A stretch of 64,000 bases of DNA from Tolypothrix campylonemoides VB511288 (GTDB lineage Bacteria > Cyanobacteriota > Cyanobacteriia > Cyanobacteriales > Nostocaceae). The stretch covers positions 1,453,401-1,517,400 of the forward strand of contig JXCB02000002.1 in NCBI GenBank assembly GCA_000828075.3, in the 5' to 3' direction. Under the pieces are notes generated by a model. It did not search any database and was not told where the DNA came from. It worked only from the letters and a program-made list of their open reading frames with translations. Each line of letters begins with the position of its first letter. Position 1 is the first letter of the stretch. The translations under genes and the position numbers were made by a program. Shown in pieces: positions 30,118 through 39,150 of this stretch.

Positions 30118-30372
30118 TTGATTTCATCTATCTTACTAGCAGCCGCCGCAACTGTTCCCGCAACACCGCAGTGGAACACTAATGTATCAATAATTATCAG
30201 CGTCAGCTGTTTAGTAGCTCTTTTGCTCACTTTCAAGATTGAGAAGCCCAAAGTTGGCCCTAAAGTACCTCTATTGCCTATAAGCATTCCAGCATTTATC
30301 GGCGCTATGTGTTTTGGGCATCTTATCGGAGTTGGCATCGTTTTAGGGCTAACTAATATCGGTAGCCTGTAA
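30118..30372 (+). CDS. psaK: photosystem I subunit PsaK, first copy
   Basis: PsaK is a small two-helix membrane subunit at the edge of photosystem I. The 84-residue product has an N-terminal segment MISSILLAAAATVPATPQWNTNV, two hydrophobic helices and the tail HLIGVGIVLGLTNIGSL. The start is TTG 30118, supported by AGGAGAG at 30106-30112 and by alignment with the next copy. A hairpin follows its stop and the second psaK starts 283 bases later. Confidence 0.95.
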   Translation: MISSILLAAAATVPATPQWNTNVSIIISVSCLVALLLTFKIEKPKVGPKVPLLPISIPAFIGAMCFGHLIGVGIVLGLTNIGSL

Positions 30373-30381
30373 GTTTCAAAC

Positions 30382-30412
30382 AGAGACGTTCTATTGCAAC
30401 GTCTCTAGATTT
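30382..30412 (+). terminator. hairpin after the first psaK
   Basis: AGAGACGTT (30382-30390) and AACGTCTCT (30398-30406) form a 9-bp stem with a 7-base loop. AT-rich sequence follows but not a clean T run. The same stem recurs at 59886-59913, so it is also a dispersed repeat. It may act as an attenuator or terminator of the psaK message. Confidence 0.55.
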
Positions 30413-30655
30413 AGATATTAGATTTAGATATTAGATTTAAGTATTAGATTTACATATCAGATTTTTCTCAGGCTATCTAGCTATTCCTTTGGGTGGAGAT
30501 TGACACCTATCTTAAGAAAGAAGATTCAGCTACTCCATTAGGCGGAGCATAAACATTGATTGTAGAGACAAAGAAGCGGGTTGCTCTTGAGGGAGCAAGT
30601 CAATTTCGTACCTCTACATAAATAAATGAATGTATTCATGCTAGGAGAAAAATCT

Positions 30656-30934
30656 GTGATTTCATCATTGTTATTAGCAGTCCAAGCTACTGTTCCCAAC
30701 TCTGCCGCAGAATTTAACTGGACTGGATCGGCAATTATTATTGGCAGCAGCATTTTAGCTCTTTTGATTATTCCCCGGGTAGTTCGCTACCCCCATGTTG
30801 GTGCTAAAATGCCCCTACCTTTCCCCTCGCTGTTCAATAATCCCAGTGTCGGTTCATTCCTCGCCGCAATGAGTACCGGTCACCTTATTGGCATTGGTGC
30901 AGTTTTGGGCTTGACCAATCTCGGCGTTATCTAG
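30656..30934 (+). CDS. psaK: photosystem I subunit PsaK, second copy
   Basis: This is a second PsaK in tandem. The 92-residue product starts, by homology with copy 1, at GTG 30656 ([14 protein letters not shown]). The site AGGAG lies upstream at 30643-30647; an upstream ATG at 30626 would add ten residues unlike the family. The C-terminal tail [17 protein letters not shown] matches the first copy. The loop between helices differs ([20 protein letters not shown]), as seen for paralogous PsaK proteins. Confidence 0.94.
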   Translation: MISSLLLAVQATVPNSAAEFNWTGSAIIIGSSILALLIIPRVVRYPHVGAKMPLPFPSLFNNPSVGSFLAAMSTGHLIGIGAVLGLTNLGVI

Positions 30935-31392
30935 ATTTTCATTTATCCCATACTACATTTGAATCACAACAGGCGGCAGGTCTTGTTCATCCAAAAGGGT
31001 ACGATCTGCCGCCTCTGTTTTGAATTTGGGGATTAGGGATTAGGGATTAGGGATTGGGTATTGGGAGGATTATGGACGGGGATTCAAACCCCGCCCAAAT
31101 CCTGTAAGGCGTCCTTATTTAAATCCCCTACTTTCAAGTATGGGGATTCCCCTGTTGCCTGTTGCCTGTTGCCCGTTAAGAGTTCCCTTTTAATGAATTA
31201 GTGTTCTCGCCATCGTTTGGCTGGCAAGCAGGAATTGTCTATTCTAGAAATTAGAGCTTATCAACGAGCAATTGCTGATTTTCCAAATTTCAGTATGGAT
31301 TTGTTGATATGGCAAAAGTATATATGTGTAAGAAAGAACATATGAAAGGTATTTCTGGACGGTTGAAAAAAATTTATTTTTAGGAAAATGTA
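30935..31392. other. gap after psaK with terminator and tandem repeat
   Basis: A terminator lies at 30972-31020. Then a tandem of GGGATTA units occupies 31028-31057. A stretch at 31070-31140 holds imperfect palindromes of the type repeated elsewhere. An AT-rich region precedes the site-2 protease gene. I see no gene. Confidence 0.5.
30972..31020 (+). terminator. terminator after the second psaK
   Basis: GGCGGCAGGTC (30972-30982) pairs with GATCTGCCGCC (31003-31013) with one G-T wobble, and the right arm is followed by TCTGTTTT. This is a strong Rho-independent terminator-like hairpin. Confidence 0.75.
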
Positions 31393-32592
31393 ATGCAAAC
31401 AAATTGGAGAATCGGGTCTTTATTCGGAATTCCACTGTTTTTAGACCCTTTATGGTTTGTGATTTTAGGGCTAGCAACCCTTAACTTTGGGGTCGCTTAT
31501 CAAGCATGGGGGACGACTCTAGCTTGGAGTGCTGGAGCGGTGATGGCATTGCTACTCTTTGGTTCAGTATTATTGCACGAATTGGGTCACAGCTTAGTAG
31601 CGCGATCGCAAGGCATTAGAGTCAATTCAATTACGCTGTTTTTGTTTGGTGGGATTGCTTCTATCGAAGAAGAATCGAAAACCCCAGGAAAAGCCTTTCA
31701 GGTGGCAATAGCTGGACCTGCGGTAAGTGTTGCGCTGTTTTTATTCTTGAGACTGCTGGGTGATTTTTTGCCGTATAACAGCCCTGCTAGCATGATGGTG
31801 GGAGATTTAGCGAGAATCAACTTGGTTTTGGCACTGTTCAACCTGATTCCTGGCTTACCTTTAGATGGTGGACAAGTTTTAAAAGCAGCACTGTGGCAAG
31901 CAACAGGTAACCGCTTCAAAGCTGTACGGTTAGCAGCAAAAGCAGGGCAAATTTTGGGTTATGGTGCGATCGCCTTGGGTTTGGCAGTAGATTATTTTAC
32001 TGGCGAACTCGTCACTGGTTTGTGGATAGCCCTGTTAGGTTGGTTTGGCATTCGTAACGCCACAAACTATGATCGCGTCACGGTATTACAAGAAACTTTG
32101 CTGAATTTAGTTGCTGGCGATACCATGACACGCGACTTTCGCGTAGTTGATGCCAACCAGACTTTACGTTCTTTTGCCGACTCATACCTTTTGGACACCA
32201 CCGCCCCTGGGGTTTATTTTGCTGAATCTGATGGACGTTACCGGGGCATAGTTTCCATCGACGATTTGCGCCTTGTAGAAAGAAGTCAATGGGAAACTTT
32301 AACGGTGCAAAGTATTGTGCATCCCCTAACAGAAATTCCCACTGTTACCGAGTCAACTACCTTGGTAGAGGTGATTAACAAACTCGAAAAAGAACAATTA
32401 GCCCGTATCACCGTGCTTTCTCCCGCTGGTGCTGTTGCTGGTGTCATTGACCGAGGGGATATTATACGGGAATTGGCACAAAAATTAAATTTGCGGATAA
32501 CAGAAACTGAGATTAAGCGCATAAAAGAAGAAGGCAGTTATCCCCCAGGTTTGCAATTGGGAGCGATCGCAAAATCAATCACCAACTCATGA
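31393..32592 (+). CDS. site-2 protease family (M50) zinc metalloprotease with CBS domains
   Basis: S2P proteases cut substrates within the membrane and can release membrane-held regulators. The 399-residue product has about six hydrophobic segments. The zinc motif HELGH is at residues 62-66 and the second metal-binding motif NLIPGLPLDGG at 150-160, with Asp158. The C-terminal third (about 240-375) holds two CBS domains, which in this subfamily sense adenosine nucleotides. The substrate is unknown; regulation by ligand binding to the CBS pair is a family inference. Confidence 0.93.
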   Translation: MQTNWRIGSLFGIPLFLDPLWFVILGLATLNFGVAYQAWGTTLAWSAGAVMALLLFGSVLLHELGHSLVARSQGIRVNSITLFLFGGIASIEEESKTPGKAFQVAIAGPAVSVALFLFLRLLGDFLPYNSPASMMVGDLARINLVLALFNLIPGLPLDGGQVLKAALWQATGNRFKAVRLAAKAGQILGYGAIALGLAVDYFTGELVTGLWIALLGWFGIRNATNYDRVTVLQETLLNLVAGDTMTRDFRVVDANQTLRSFADSYLLDTTAPGVYFAESDGRYRGIVSIDDLRLVERSQWETLTVQSIVHPLTEIPTVTESTTLVEVINKLEKEQLARITVLSPAGAVAGVIDRGDIIRELAQKLNLRITETEIKRIKEEGSYPPGLQLGAIAKSITNS

Positions 32593-32712
32593 AGTTTTGA
32601 ATGAGTAGGTGTGTGAAAGCTTTTTGGCTTCAGATTCCCGACAACTTTTGCGAAGTCGGGAATCTTGCAAGAACCGATGTATAAGACCTATAGAGTAGGA
32701 GCGTGATTCAAA

Positions 32713-33321
32713 GTGACAATCAGCCGACTCACTCAACAAATACAATTCATCATCGAAATTGACCAACTTAAGCAGGTGCTACGTCAAACCCTGCTCAACG
32801 ATGGGTCACGCCGGGAAAACAGTGCAGAACACTCTTGGCATTTGGCGATGATGGTGATAGTATTAGCAGAGTATGCTCCGCAAGGGGTTGTTCTGTTAAA
32901 TGCCATCAAAATGGTGCTAATTCACGATTTGGTGGAAATAGATGCAGGTGACACCTTCTGCTACGATGTGCAGGGCAACGAGAGCAAAGCACAACGAGAA
33001 GCACAAGCGGCGTTACGGCTATTCGGACTTTTGCCAGCAGATCAAGCAAGCGAGTTGCGTTCACTTTGGGAAGAGTTTGAAGCACAGGAAACACCCACTG
33101 CTAAATTTGCAGCAGGCTTAGATCGGATACAGCCTTTGCTGCACAACCAGCAAAATAAGGGCGGTACTTGGCTTATTCATAACATTACGCGCGATCAGGT
33201 GATGAAACGGATGGCTGCTGTAGAAACAGGTGCGCCGGAACTTTGGTTGTTTGTCCAGCAAGTGATTGAGGATTGTGTGGCGGCTGGTTATCTCAAAGAT
33301 ACTCCTGGTGTCATGTCTTAG
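32713..33321 (+). CDS. HD-domain phosphohydrolase (YfbR-like)
   Basis: HD-domain proteins of this type remove phosphate from nucleotides, as YfbR does from 5'-deoxynucleotides. The 202-residue product has the metal ligands in SAEHSWHLAMM and LIHDLVEIDAGDTF and a downstream Asp in FAAGLDRIQPLLHN. The start is GTG 32713. It is 120 bases after the S2P gene and on the same strand, so co-transcription is possible. The substrate is inferred from the family, not visible. Confidence 0.85.
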   Translation: MTISRLTQQIQFIIEIDQLKQVLRQTLLNDGSRRENSAEHSWHLAMMVIVLAEYAPQGVVLLNAIKMVLIHDLVEIDAGDTFCYDVQGNESKAQREAQAALRLFGLLPADQASELRSLWEEFEAQETPTAKFAAGLDRIQPLLHNQQNKGGTWLIHNITRDQVMKRMAAVETGAPELWLFVQQVIEDCVAAGYLKDTPGVMS

Positions 33322-33341
33322 AATTTACCAGCCGAAAGTTT

Positions 33342-34058
33342 TTAACTGTTTCCCAAGTAGGTAGGTTCTAAAACCGTTTCTTTGACTGTCTCATCTATTC
33401 TTTCCAGGCGATAGGCTTTGGCATGAGGACGAGAACTGACGATTTTCTCTAAAGTGTCTCCAATAAAATGCAAACCCACCCCATCATCAGTAGCATATCC
33501 TTCGCTGATAAGCCCTGCTGATAACAGTCGATGGTAGGAAGGTCTTCGTTGGGCTTCCCCATCATAATGGGGACAGTTACTACCTTTGAGAAAGCCAAGA
33601 CACTGTAAGACAGTCACTGAACCAGGAATAGAGTCTGTCACTCCTTGTTCAAACCAACAAATAGAGCCTGCACTCAAGCCAGAAAGAATAATACCGCTTT
33701 CCCAAGCTTCTCTCAAAATATGGTCAAGTCCCCACTCTTTCCACAAAGCAATTAGGTTTTTAGTATTTCCGCCTCCTACATAGATGATGTCCTGCTCAAA
33801 AACGAAAGACCTAAGGTCAGCCGTAGGTGGTTGAAAAAGTGACAAGTGAGAGGGGATGCAGGGTCGCTGTACGAATGCTGAATAAAATCGAACAATATAT
33901 TTATCAGAATCACCACTTGCTGTAGGGATAAAGCAAACCTTGGGTCTTTCCTTTTGGGACAACCCAAGAATGTATTTATCAAGCATTGGGTTTTCTGGTT
34001 CCATCGAAAAGCCTCCACCCCCCATTGCAACAATTTGTTTGGATGAATTTGTGGTCAT
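33342..34058 (-). CDS. peptidase E (S51, cyanophycinase-like fold)
   Basis: S51 peptidases include peptidase E, which cuts Asp-X dipeptides, and cyanophycinase. The 238-residue product has the nucleophile serine in GLSAGSICWFEQG (nucleophile elbow) and IIYVGGGNTKNLIALWKEW, the usual S51 second motif. It is shorter than cyanophycinase and fits peptidase E. I choose ATG 34058 over a TTG at 34106 that would overlap the next gene. It is convergent with the HD gene and downstream of the lipoate ligase gene. Confidence 0.88.
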   Translation of the reverse strand: MTTNSSKQIVAMGGGGFSMEPENPMLDKYILGLSQKERPKVCFIPTASGDSDKYIVRFYSAFVQRPCIPSHLSLFQPPTADLRSFVFEQDIIYVGGGNTKNLIALWKEWGLDHILREAWESGIILSGLSAGSICWFEQGVTDSIPGSVTVLQCLGFLKGSNCPHYDGEAQRRPSYHRLLSAGLISEGYATDDGVGLHFIGDTLEKIVSSRPHAKAYRLERIDETVKETVLEPTYLGNS

Positions 34059-34098
34059 TTTGCAATCATTTTCTGTGATATTTGTATCCAGTTTACTG

Positions 34099-34830
34099 TT
34101 AACCAACCTCCAAACTGTCTTGCGCCAAAATAGCCTCCCACTCAGACTCAGTAAGTGGTTGCACCTCTATGTGCATATCAAAACAATCTTCAGCAGCAGT
34201 AATTAAAGCAGCAATAATCTTTTCAATATCTGGTTTGTGGGGAAGTTGCACAGGCGTAAAAGATTCTGTACCAAATACCTCAGCAAACAATTCAGGATCA
34301 GGTTGCCAGCGGATGGAACCATGTTGTAAAATTGCCCCGCCTCGTCGCAGTTGAGCGCTACCAATGAATTTAGTACCATCTGGCAAAACCAAATCTGCAC
34401 CTGTTGCAGTCCCGAAACAGTTGGGGTTATGGATGTAACCTCGCCCAGTTGTACCGTAATGCAATTGTACGTTAAGCGATCGCCATCCTTGAATCAAAAA
34501 CTCACATATTTTTTCGTACGCCTGCATACGAGTTCCGGTGAGTCCAGATGTCACGACAGCATAAGTTAAATCACCTTGATGCAACACCGCCCGTCCTCCT
34601 GTAGGACGTCGCACCAAGTCCACTTTTTCACCTTGCCAAACAAGATGCTGCCAATGTTTGGGATATTTATGTTGATGGTAGCCCAAGGAAATGGCAGGTG
34701 GCGACCAAGTGTAAAACCGCAAACTTGGAGGATGTCCCGACTGATGCTGTTCTAACAACCAGCGGTCGATCGCCATCTGCATTTTACCAGAGGCATTTAG
34801 TAACGGAATCAGTCGCCACACAGAAATCAA
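34099..34830 (-). CDS. lipoate-protein ligase A family / octanoyltransferase-like
   Basis: This is a biotin/lipoate A/B ligase-fold protein. The 243-residue product has the conserved RRPTGGRAVLHQGDLTYAVV loop, then KFIGSAQLRRGGAILQHGSI containing the expected Lys. It may attach lipoate or octanoate to E2 or H proteins. The start is TTG 34830 or GTG 34821; it overlaps the YbjN gene end by 4 bases, so the two are translationally coupled. Confidence 0.85.
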   Translation of the reverse strand: MISVWRLIPLLNASGKMQMAIDRWLLEQHQSGHPPSLRFYTWSPPAISLGYHQHKYPKHWQHLVWQGEKVDLVRRPTGGRAVLHQGDLTYAVVTSGLTGTRMQAYEKICEFLIQGWRSLNVQLHYGTTGRGYIHNPNCFGTATGADLVLPDGTKFIGSAQLRRGGAILQHGSIRWQPDPELFAEVFGTESFTPVQLPHKPDIEKIIAALITAAEDCFDMHIEVQPLTESEWEAILAQDSLEVG

Positions 34831-35330
34831 GCAGCACCGAACTCCGATTCTAATGCTTCGTCGTTATTATCGGCGATCGTTGCCACCACAGTTATCAGGC
34901 GGGAAACTTCGCCAGCAGACAAATCTGCTAAAGTACGTGTTGCAAGTACCACAACCTGGTTTTCAATGATAGCAAAACGCGATTCAAAGGTGCCAGACGC
35001 GTTCATCTCCAACAAATGCCGCGTTAACCTGGGTTCATCTTTGGCTGGTAACTTGAGCACCACAGACCAAACTGTTAATGTATCTTCATCGGTTGCTCCG
35101 GTCAGTTGGACAAACACTTCCACTGTGCCGTACTTGAACTTCCACCTGTTACCACCTTCTGAAGGATGACTCACCATTGCGCTGTCATCTTGTTCCAGAG
35201 TGCCGATAACGTTTTCGATGATCTCTACGTAGTTGATGTCCTTGGTTTCTTCGATAATCTCATTGATCAGTTCACCGGTTGATGTGGATTCGCTTGCAAC
35301 CGTTTCTGGATTGGATTGGTAACTTGTCAT
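34827..35330 (-). CDS. YbjN domain-containing protein
   Basis: YbjN-domain proteins are small acidic proteins that resemble type III secretion chaperones; the role in cyanobacteria is unclear. The 167-residue product has an acidic Ser/Thr/Glu-rich N-terminus of about 35 residues and then the fold: WKFKYGTVEVFVQLTG, VVLKLPAKDEPRLTRHLLEMN, and a final helix. Its stop overlaps the next gene's start, suggesting shared expression with the lipoate ligase-like gene. An AT-rich region upstream may hold the promoter. Confidence 0.82.
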   Translation of the reverse strand: MTSYQSNPETVASESTSTGELINEIIEETKDINYVEIIENVIGTLEQDDSAMVSHPSEGGNRWKFKYGTVEVFVQLTGATDEDTLTVWSVVLKLPAKDEPRLTRHLLEMNASGTFESRFAIIENQVVVLATRTLADLSAGEVSRLITVVATIADNNDEALESEFGAA

Positions 35331-35488
35331 ACAGATTTTTGCCTCGACAGCATAATTGTTACTAGAGATACTTTATACCTTGTATGCCGCTTAATTTTTA
35401 GCTCCTTAGGTAGTAGGCTTCTATCAGCCAGTGTAGGAGTGAAGGGGAACATTATGAAGATTTGCGGTACATTCTAACAGTAGTGAGG

Positions 35489-36559
35489 ATGCGTGAATTT
35501 ATGTCTTCTGTTTCCCAAGCTGTCCAAAGTTATGATATCCGTCAGTTGGGTATTAACCCAAATCATTGGTATGTGGTTGCGCTTTCGCGTGAGGTGAAAA
35601 CTCAACCAGTGGGTGTGATGCTTTGGAAGCAGGCGATCGCACTTTACCGCGACAGCAAGGGACAAGTCCATGCTCTAGAAGATAGATGTCCTCATCGATT
35701 AGTGAAACTGAGTCACGGACAAGTCGTTGGCGATGAGTTAGAATGCGCTTATCACGGTTGGCGCTTTAATGATAAAGGTGAATGTGCAGCAGTTCCCTAT
35801 TTAGCAGATAACCAAAAACTCCCCAATTGCAAAATCCGCCGTTACCCCGTAAAAGAACAAGACGGTTTTATCTGGCTTTTCCCCGGAAATGCAGAGACGA
35901 GAAATGGCGCTTCTTTACAACCAATGGGTGTACCAGAGTGGGATCATCTCAATTACATTGCCACAGTTTCAATTATTAACTGTAACGCCCATTATTCATA
36001 TTTAATTGAAAACCTCATGGATATGTACCACGGGCATTTGCATGAGGATTATCAGGCTTGGGCAGAAGCATCGCTGGAATATCTTGACGAAGATGCTCAT
36101 CGTGTTGATGCTCATTATACAGCACAAAGCTATTATAAAATCGATAAAATTTGGTCAATTTCACAATTATTTTTCCCGGCTTTGCGGCGTCTTCATCCTG
36201 AACCCTTGAATGTCAGTTATGTTTATCCTCATTGGGTTTCCACATTGGGCAAAGATTTTAAAATTTACTGTTTATTGTGTCCTGTAAATGAGACACAAAC
36301 AAAGGCATATTTGATTCATTTCACATCTTTAAATGCCTTTTGGCGATTACACAAATTACCTGTGTGGTTTCGGCGGTTTGTGAAAGATAGTTTGTTTGGT
36401 GCAGCGCAAAAGTTACTTGATGGATTAGTGCGACAAGATGTACAAATGATTGAAGAGGAACAGCAGGCGTATTTGCAGAACCCTCAGAGGCGAGGTTATG
36501 AGTTGAATCGAGCGTTGGTAAGTGTACAAAGGTTAATGAGAAGTCAAAGCGATTTGTAA
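35489..36559 (+). CDS. Rieske [2Fe-2S] aromatic-ring hydroxylating oxygenase (Pao-like)
   Basis: The 356-residue product has the Rieske cluster motif C-P-H-R at RCPHRLVKLSHG and C-x2-H at ECAYHGW (about residues 65-90), and a downstream mononuclear-iron motif around ENLMDMYHGHLH. This layout resembles pheophorbide a oxygenase-type proteins, which act on chlorophyll-derived or other ring substrates; the exact substrate is not readable. I choose ATG 35489; an ATG 12 bases on is an alternative. Its C-terminal 45 residues are duplicated after the next gene. Confidence 0.85.
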   Translation: MREFMSSVSQAVQSYDIRQLGINPNHWYVVALSREVKTQPVGVMLWKQAIALYRDSKGQVHALEDRCPHRLVKLSHGQVVGDELECAYHGWRFNDKGECAAVPYLADNQKLPNCKIRRYPVKEQDGFIWLFPGNAETRNGASLQPMGVPEWDHLNYIATVSIINCNAHYSYLIENLMDMYHGHLHEDYQAWAEASLEYLDEDAHRVDAHYTAQSYYKIDKIWSISQLFFPALRRLHPEPLNVSYVYPHWVSTLGKDFKIYCLLCPVNETQTKAYLIHFTSLNAFWRLHKLPVWFRRFVKDSLFGAAQKLLDGLVRQDVQMIEEEQQAYLQNPQRRGYELNRALVSVQRLMRSQSDL

Positions 36560-36675
36560 TTAATTACAAATTCATAAATTGTGTTACAGGTTTTGTATTT
36601 ATTTGGTGTACTGAACACTATGTTTTCGATATTTTATAAGTGCAAAATAAATACAAGTGTCTTAAAATCCTCTAT

Positions 36676-38517
36676 ATGAGCTACTGCCTCAATCCTTATT
36701 GCCAGAAACCCGCCAGTAATCCACCAACGGCAAAATTTTGTCAAAGTTGTGGCACTAAGCTGCTGTTGAAAGACCGCTATCGAGCTATTAAGCTGATTGG
36801 TCAGGGTGGTTTTGGCAAAACCTTCTTAGCGGTAGATGAGGATAAACCATCAAAACCGCCTTGTGTCATTAAGCAATTTTGTCCGGAAGCGCAAGGTACG
36901 AACAACACCCAGAAAGCCGCTGAGTTATTTGAGCGAGAAGCATTGCGGCTGGATGAGTTAGGCAAACACAACCAAATTCCAGAGTTGTTCGCCCACTTTA
37001 CCCAAGATAATCGCCAGTATTTAGTACAAGAGTTTATAGATGGGCAGAACTTAGCTGAAATCTTGGCAGAACAAGGGGCTTTTAATGAAGGGCAAATTCA
37101 AGACTTACTTAATAGTTTGTTGCCTGTACTTGAGTATATCCACAATCAGTCTGTGATTCACCGAGATATTAAACCAGAAAACATCATCCACCGTAATGAT
37201 GGACAATTAGTTCTGGTTGATTTTGGAGCTGCTAAATATGTTACAGCATCTTCCGAGCTACAACCGGGAACCAATATTGGTAGTCCGGAATTTGTCGCAC
37301 CTGAACAAGTTATGGGTAAAGCCATTTTTGCCAGTGATTTGTATAGTTTAGGTATAACTTGCATTTATTTACTCACTCAGGTTTCTCCTCTTAACCTATT
37401 TGACATATCAGAATATGATTGGGTGTGGCGGCAGTATTTGGTGAATAATCCAGTCAGTGATAAACTGGGTCGAATTTTGGATAAGCTTATACAACAGGAT
37501 ATTGATTGTCGTTATAAGTCAGCAACTGAGGTACTAGAAGATCTAAATCCTACATCTGTAAAGCCGCTCAGTGTTGCTCCTTCAAATACTATAAGTGTTG
37601 CTCATTCAAATACTATAAATTACCCCTCATTTCGGAACATTCATACCCTTAGTCATTCAGATGCAGTTTTTGGTGTTGCTTTTAGTCCGGATGGACAGAT
37701 ACTTGCTAGTTGCAGTGGCTACTGGGATAAAAGCATTAAATTATGGGATGTAGGTACTGGGCAACAACTTTGCACATTTCAAGGGCTATTTGATGGAGTT
37801 CGTTGCGTGACTTTCAGTCCGGATGGACAAATCCTTGCTAGTGGTAGTAGCTCTAGAGACCCAACCATTAAGCTATGGGATGTTAGCTCTGGGCAGAAGA
37901 AAAAAATTCTTAAAGGGCATTCAGATGTTGTTTATTCTCTTGCTTTTACTCCAGATGGACAAACCCTTGTCAGTGGTAGTCAAGATAAAACAATCAAGCT
38001 ATGGGATGTCCTTACAGGACGGGAGCTCAGCACCATCAAGTATCATCACTGGGTGCGTTCTGTGGCTGTAAGCCTTGATGGACACATTCTTGCCTGTGGT
38101 AGTAATGACCGAACTATTAGGCTGTGGAATATGCTAACAGGACGACAACTTTGCACTCTCAAAGGACATTTTTTTGGAGTTAGTTCCGTCAAGTTTAGTC
38201 CAGATGATTTAATCCTTGCTAGTGGCAGTGATGATCGAACTGTCAAGTTGTGGAATGTTCACACAGCGCAAGAAATTTATACATTTGATAGGCATTCAAG
38301 TGCTGTTTTTTCTATAGCCTTTAGCCCAGATGGACAAATCCTTGCTAGTGGCAGTGATGACGACACAATTAAGCTGTGGGACGTTATGACAGGGGAAGAA
38401 ATTTGCACTCTCAATGGGCATTCATCGGGGGTTAATTCTATTAGGTTTAGCCCAAATGGAAAAGCTCTTGCAAGTTGTAGTTCGGACAATACTGTCAAAA
38501 TTTGGCACTACGATTAA
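36676..38517 (+). CDS. Ser/Thr protein kinase with N-terminal Cys ribbon and seven WD40 repeats
   Basis: The 613-residue product has four parts. A zinc-ribbon-like prefix (YCLNPYCQKP...FCQSCG) is followed by a kinase domain with the glycine loop LIGQGGFGKTFLAVD, the HRD motif VIHRDIKPENII and the DFG motif LVDFGAAKY. A short Ser-rich link follows, then seven WD40 repeats fill the C-terminal 300 residues, each ending KLWD or KIW. Seven repeats make one closed propeller for protein binding. I choose ATG 36676, because the product then starts MSYCLNP like its truncated paralogue; a GTG at 36640 is less likely. These kinases are common in Nostocales. Confidence 0.93.
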   Translation: MSYCLNPYCQKPASNPPTAKFCQSCGTKLLLKDRYRAIKLIGQGGFGKTFLAVDEDKPSKPPCVIKQFCPEAQGTNNTQKAAELFEREALRLDELGKHNQIPELFAHFTQDNRQYLVQEFIDGQNLAEILAEQGAFNEGQIQDLLNSLLPVLEYIHNQSVIHRDIKPENIIHRNDGQLVLVDFGAAKYVTASSELQPGTNIGSPEFVAPEQVMGKAIFASDLYSLGITCIYLLTQVSPLNLFDISEYDWVWRQYLVNNPVSDKLGRILDKLIQQDIDCRYKSATEVLEDLNPTSVKPLSVAPSNTISVAHSNTINYPSFRNIHTLSHSDAVFGVAFSPDGQILASCSGYWDKSIKLWDVGTGQQLCTFQGLFDGVRCVTFSPDGQILASGSSSRDPTIKLWDVSSGQKKKILKGHSDVVYSLAFTPDGQTLVSGSQDKTIKLWDVLTGRELSTIKYHHWVRSVAVSLDGHILACGSNDRTIRLWNMLTGRQLCTLKGHFFGVSSVKFSPDDLILASGSDDRTVKLWNVHTAQEIYTFDRHSSAVFSIAFSPDGQILASGSDDDTIKLWDVMTGEEICTLNGHSSGVNSIRFSPNGKALASCSSDNTVKIWHYD

Positions 38518-38546
38518 GTGAAATTGAAAAAGAATGTGAGTTTGGC

Positions 38547-38687
38547 TTGATGCGGCAAGATGTACAGATCATTGAGGAAGAACAGCAAGCGTATTTGCAG
38601 AATCCCCAGAGGCGAGGTGATGAGTTGAATCGGGCGTTGGTGAGCGTGCAAAGGTTGATGAGGAGTCAGGTTGACAGGGGAGAATGA
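38547..38687 (+). pseudogene. duplicated C-terminal tail of the Rieske oxygenase
   Basis: The 46 residues read here (LMRQDVQIIEEEQQAYLQNP and onward) match the end of the upstream Rieske protein (LVRQDVQMIEEEQQAYLQNP and onward) over 40-plus positions with few changes. The rest of the gene is absent. It lies directly after the WD40-kinase gene and before a kinase fragment, so a block holding a Rieske tail and a kinase head was copied in tandem. Confidence 0.85.
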
Positions 38688-38806
38688 TATTTTGAACCGC
38701 AGAGGACGCAGAGGACACAGAGGTAAAGAGAAGCAAGCGATCGCGTTTTCAACAAAGTCATTTTGGGAATACTTACTGTAGAAATAATCAGCAAAGCATT
38801 CCCGGT

Positions 38807-39088
38807 ATGATTTATTGCCTCAACCCCAATTGCCAAAAGCCGCAAAACCTTGATGGAACAAAATTTTGCCTGACTTGTGGCTCACAGTTGCTCCTGAAAA
38901 ACCAATATCAAGCGATTCAGCCAATTGGTGAAGGGGGATTTGGCAGAACTTTCTTGGCTTTTGATGCACATCGGCTAAATGCTCGTTGCGTCATCAAGCA
39001 ATTTTTCCCTTTACCGGAAATTCAAGGCAATTCCCAAGCTATGGCGAAGGCGACGGAGTTGTTTGAACAAGAGGCGAGGCAATTGCTA
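38807..39088 (+). pseudogene. N-terminal fragment of a second Cys-ribbon Ser/Thr kinase, cut by IS630
   Basis: The fragment starts MIYCLNPNCQKP...FCLTCGSQLLLKNQYQAIQPIGEGGFGRTFLAFD and stops after the alpha-C helix region at LFEQEARQL, where the insertion element begins at a TA dinucleotide. About 94 residues remain. The catalytic HRD and DFG segments are missing, and the sequence after the element is not kinase. The coding part is therefore dead unless the right side was deleted during insertion. Confidence 0.88.
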
Positions 39089-39150
39089 AGCTGCTACGCA
39101 GCTTGATTGTATAATTATGAGTTAAGTAATTAAACTATAATCAGCCACCT

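Noticed and set aside
31070-31110. Possible tRNA T-arm (GGGGATTCAAACCCCG)
   Set aside because: No acceptor or anticodon arm is found at the right distance; it belongs to an intergenic palindromic repeat.
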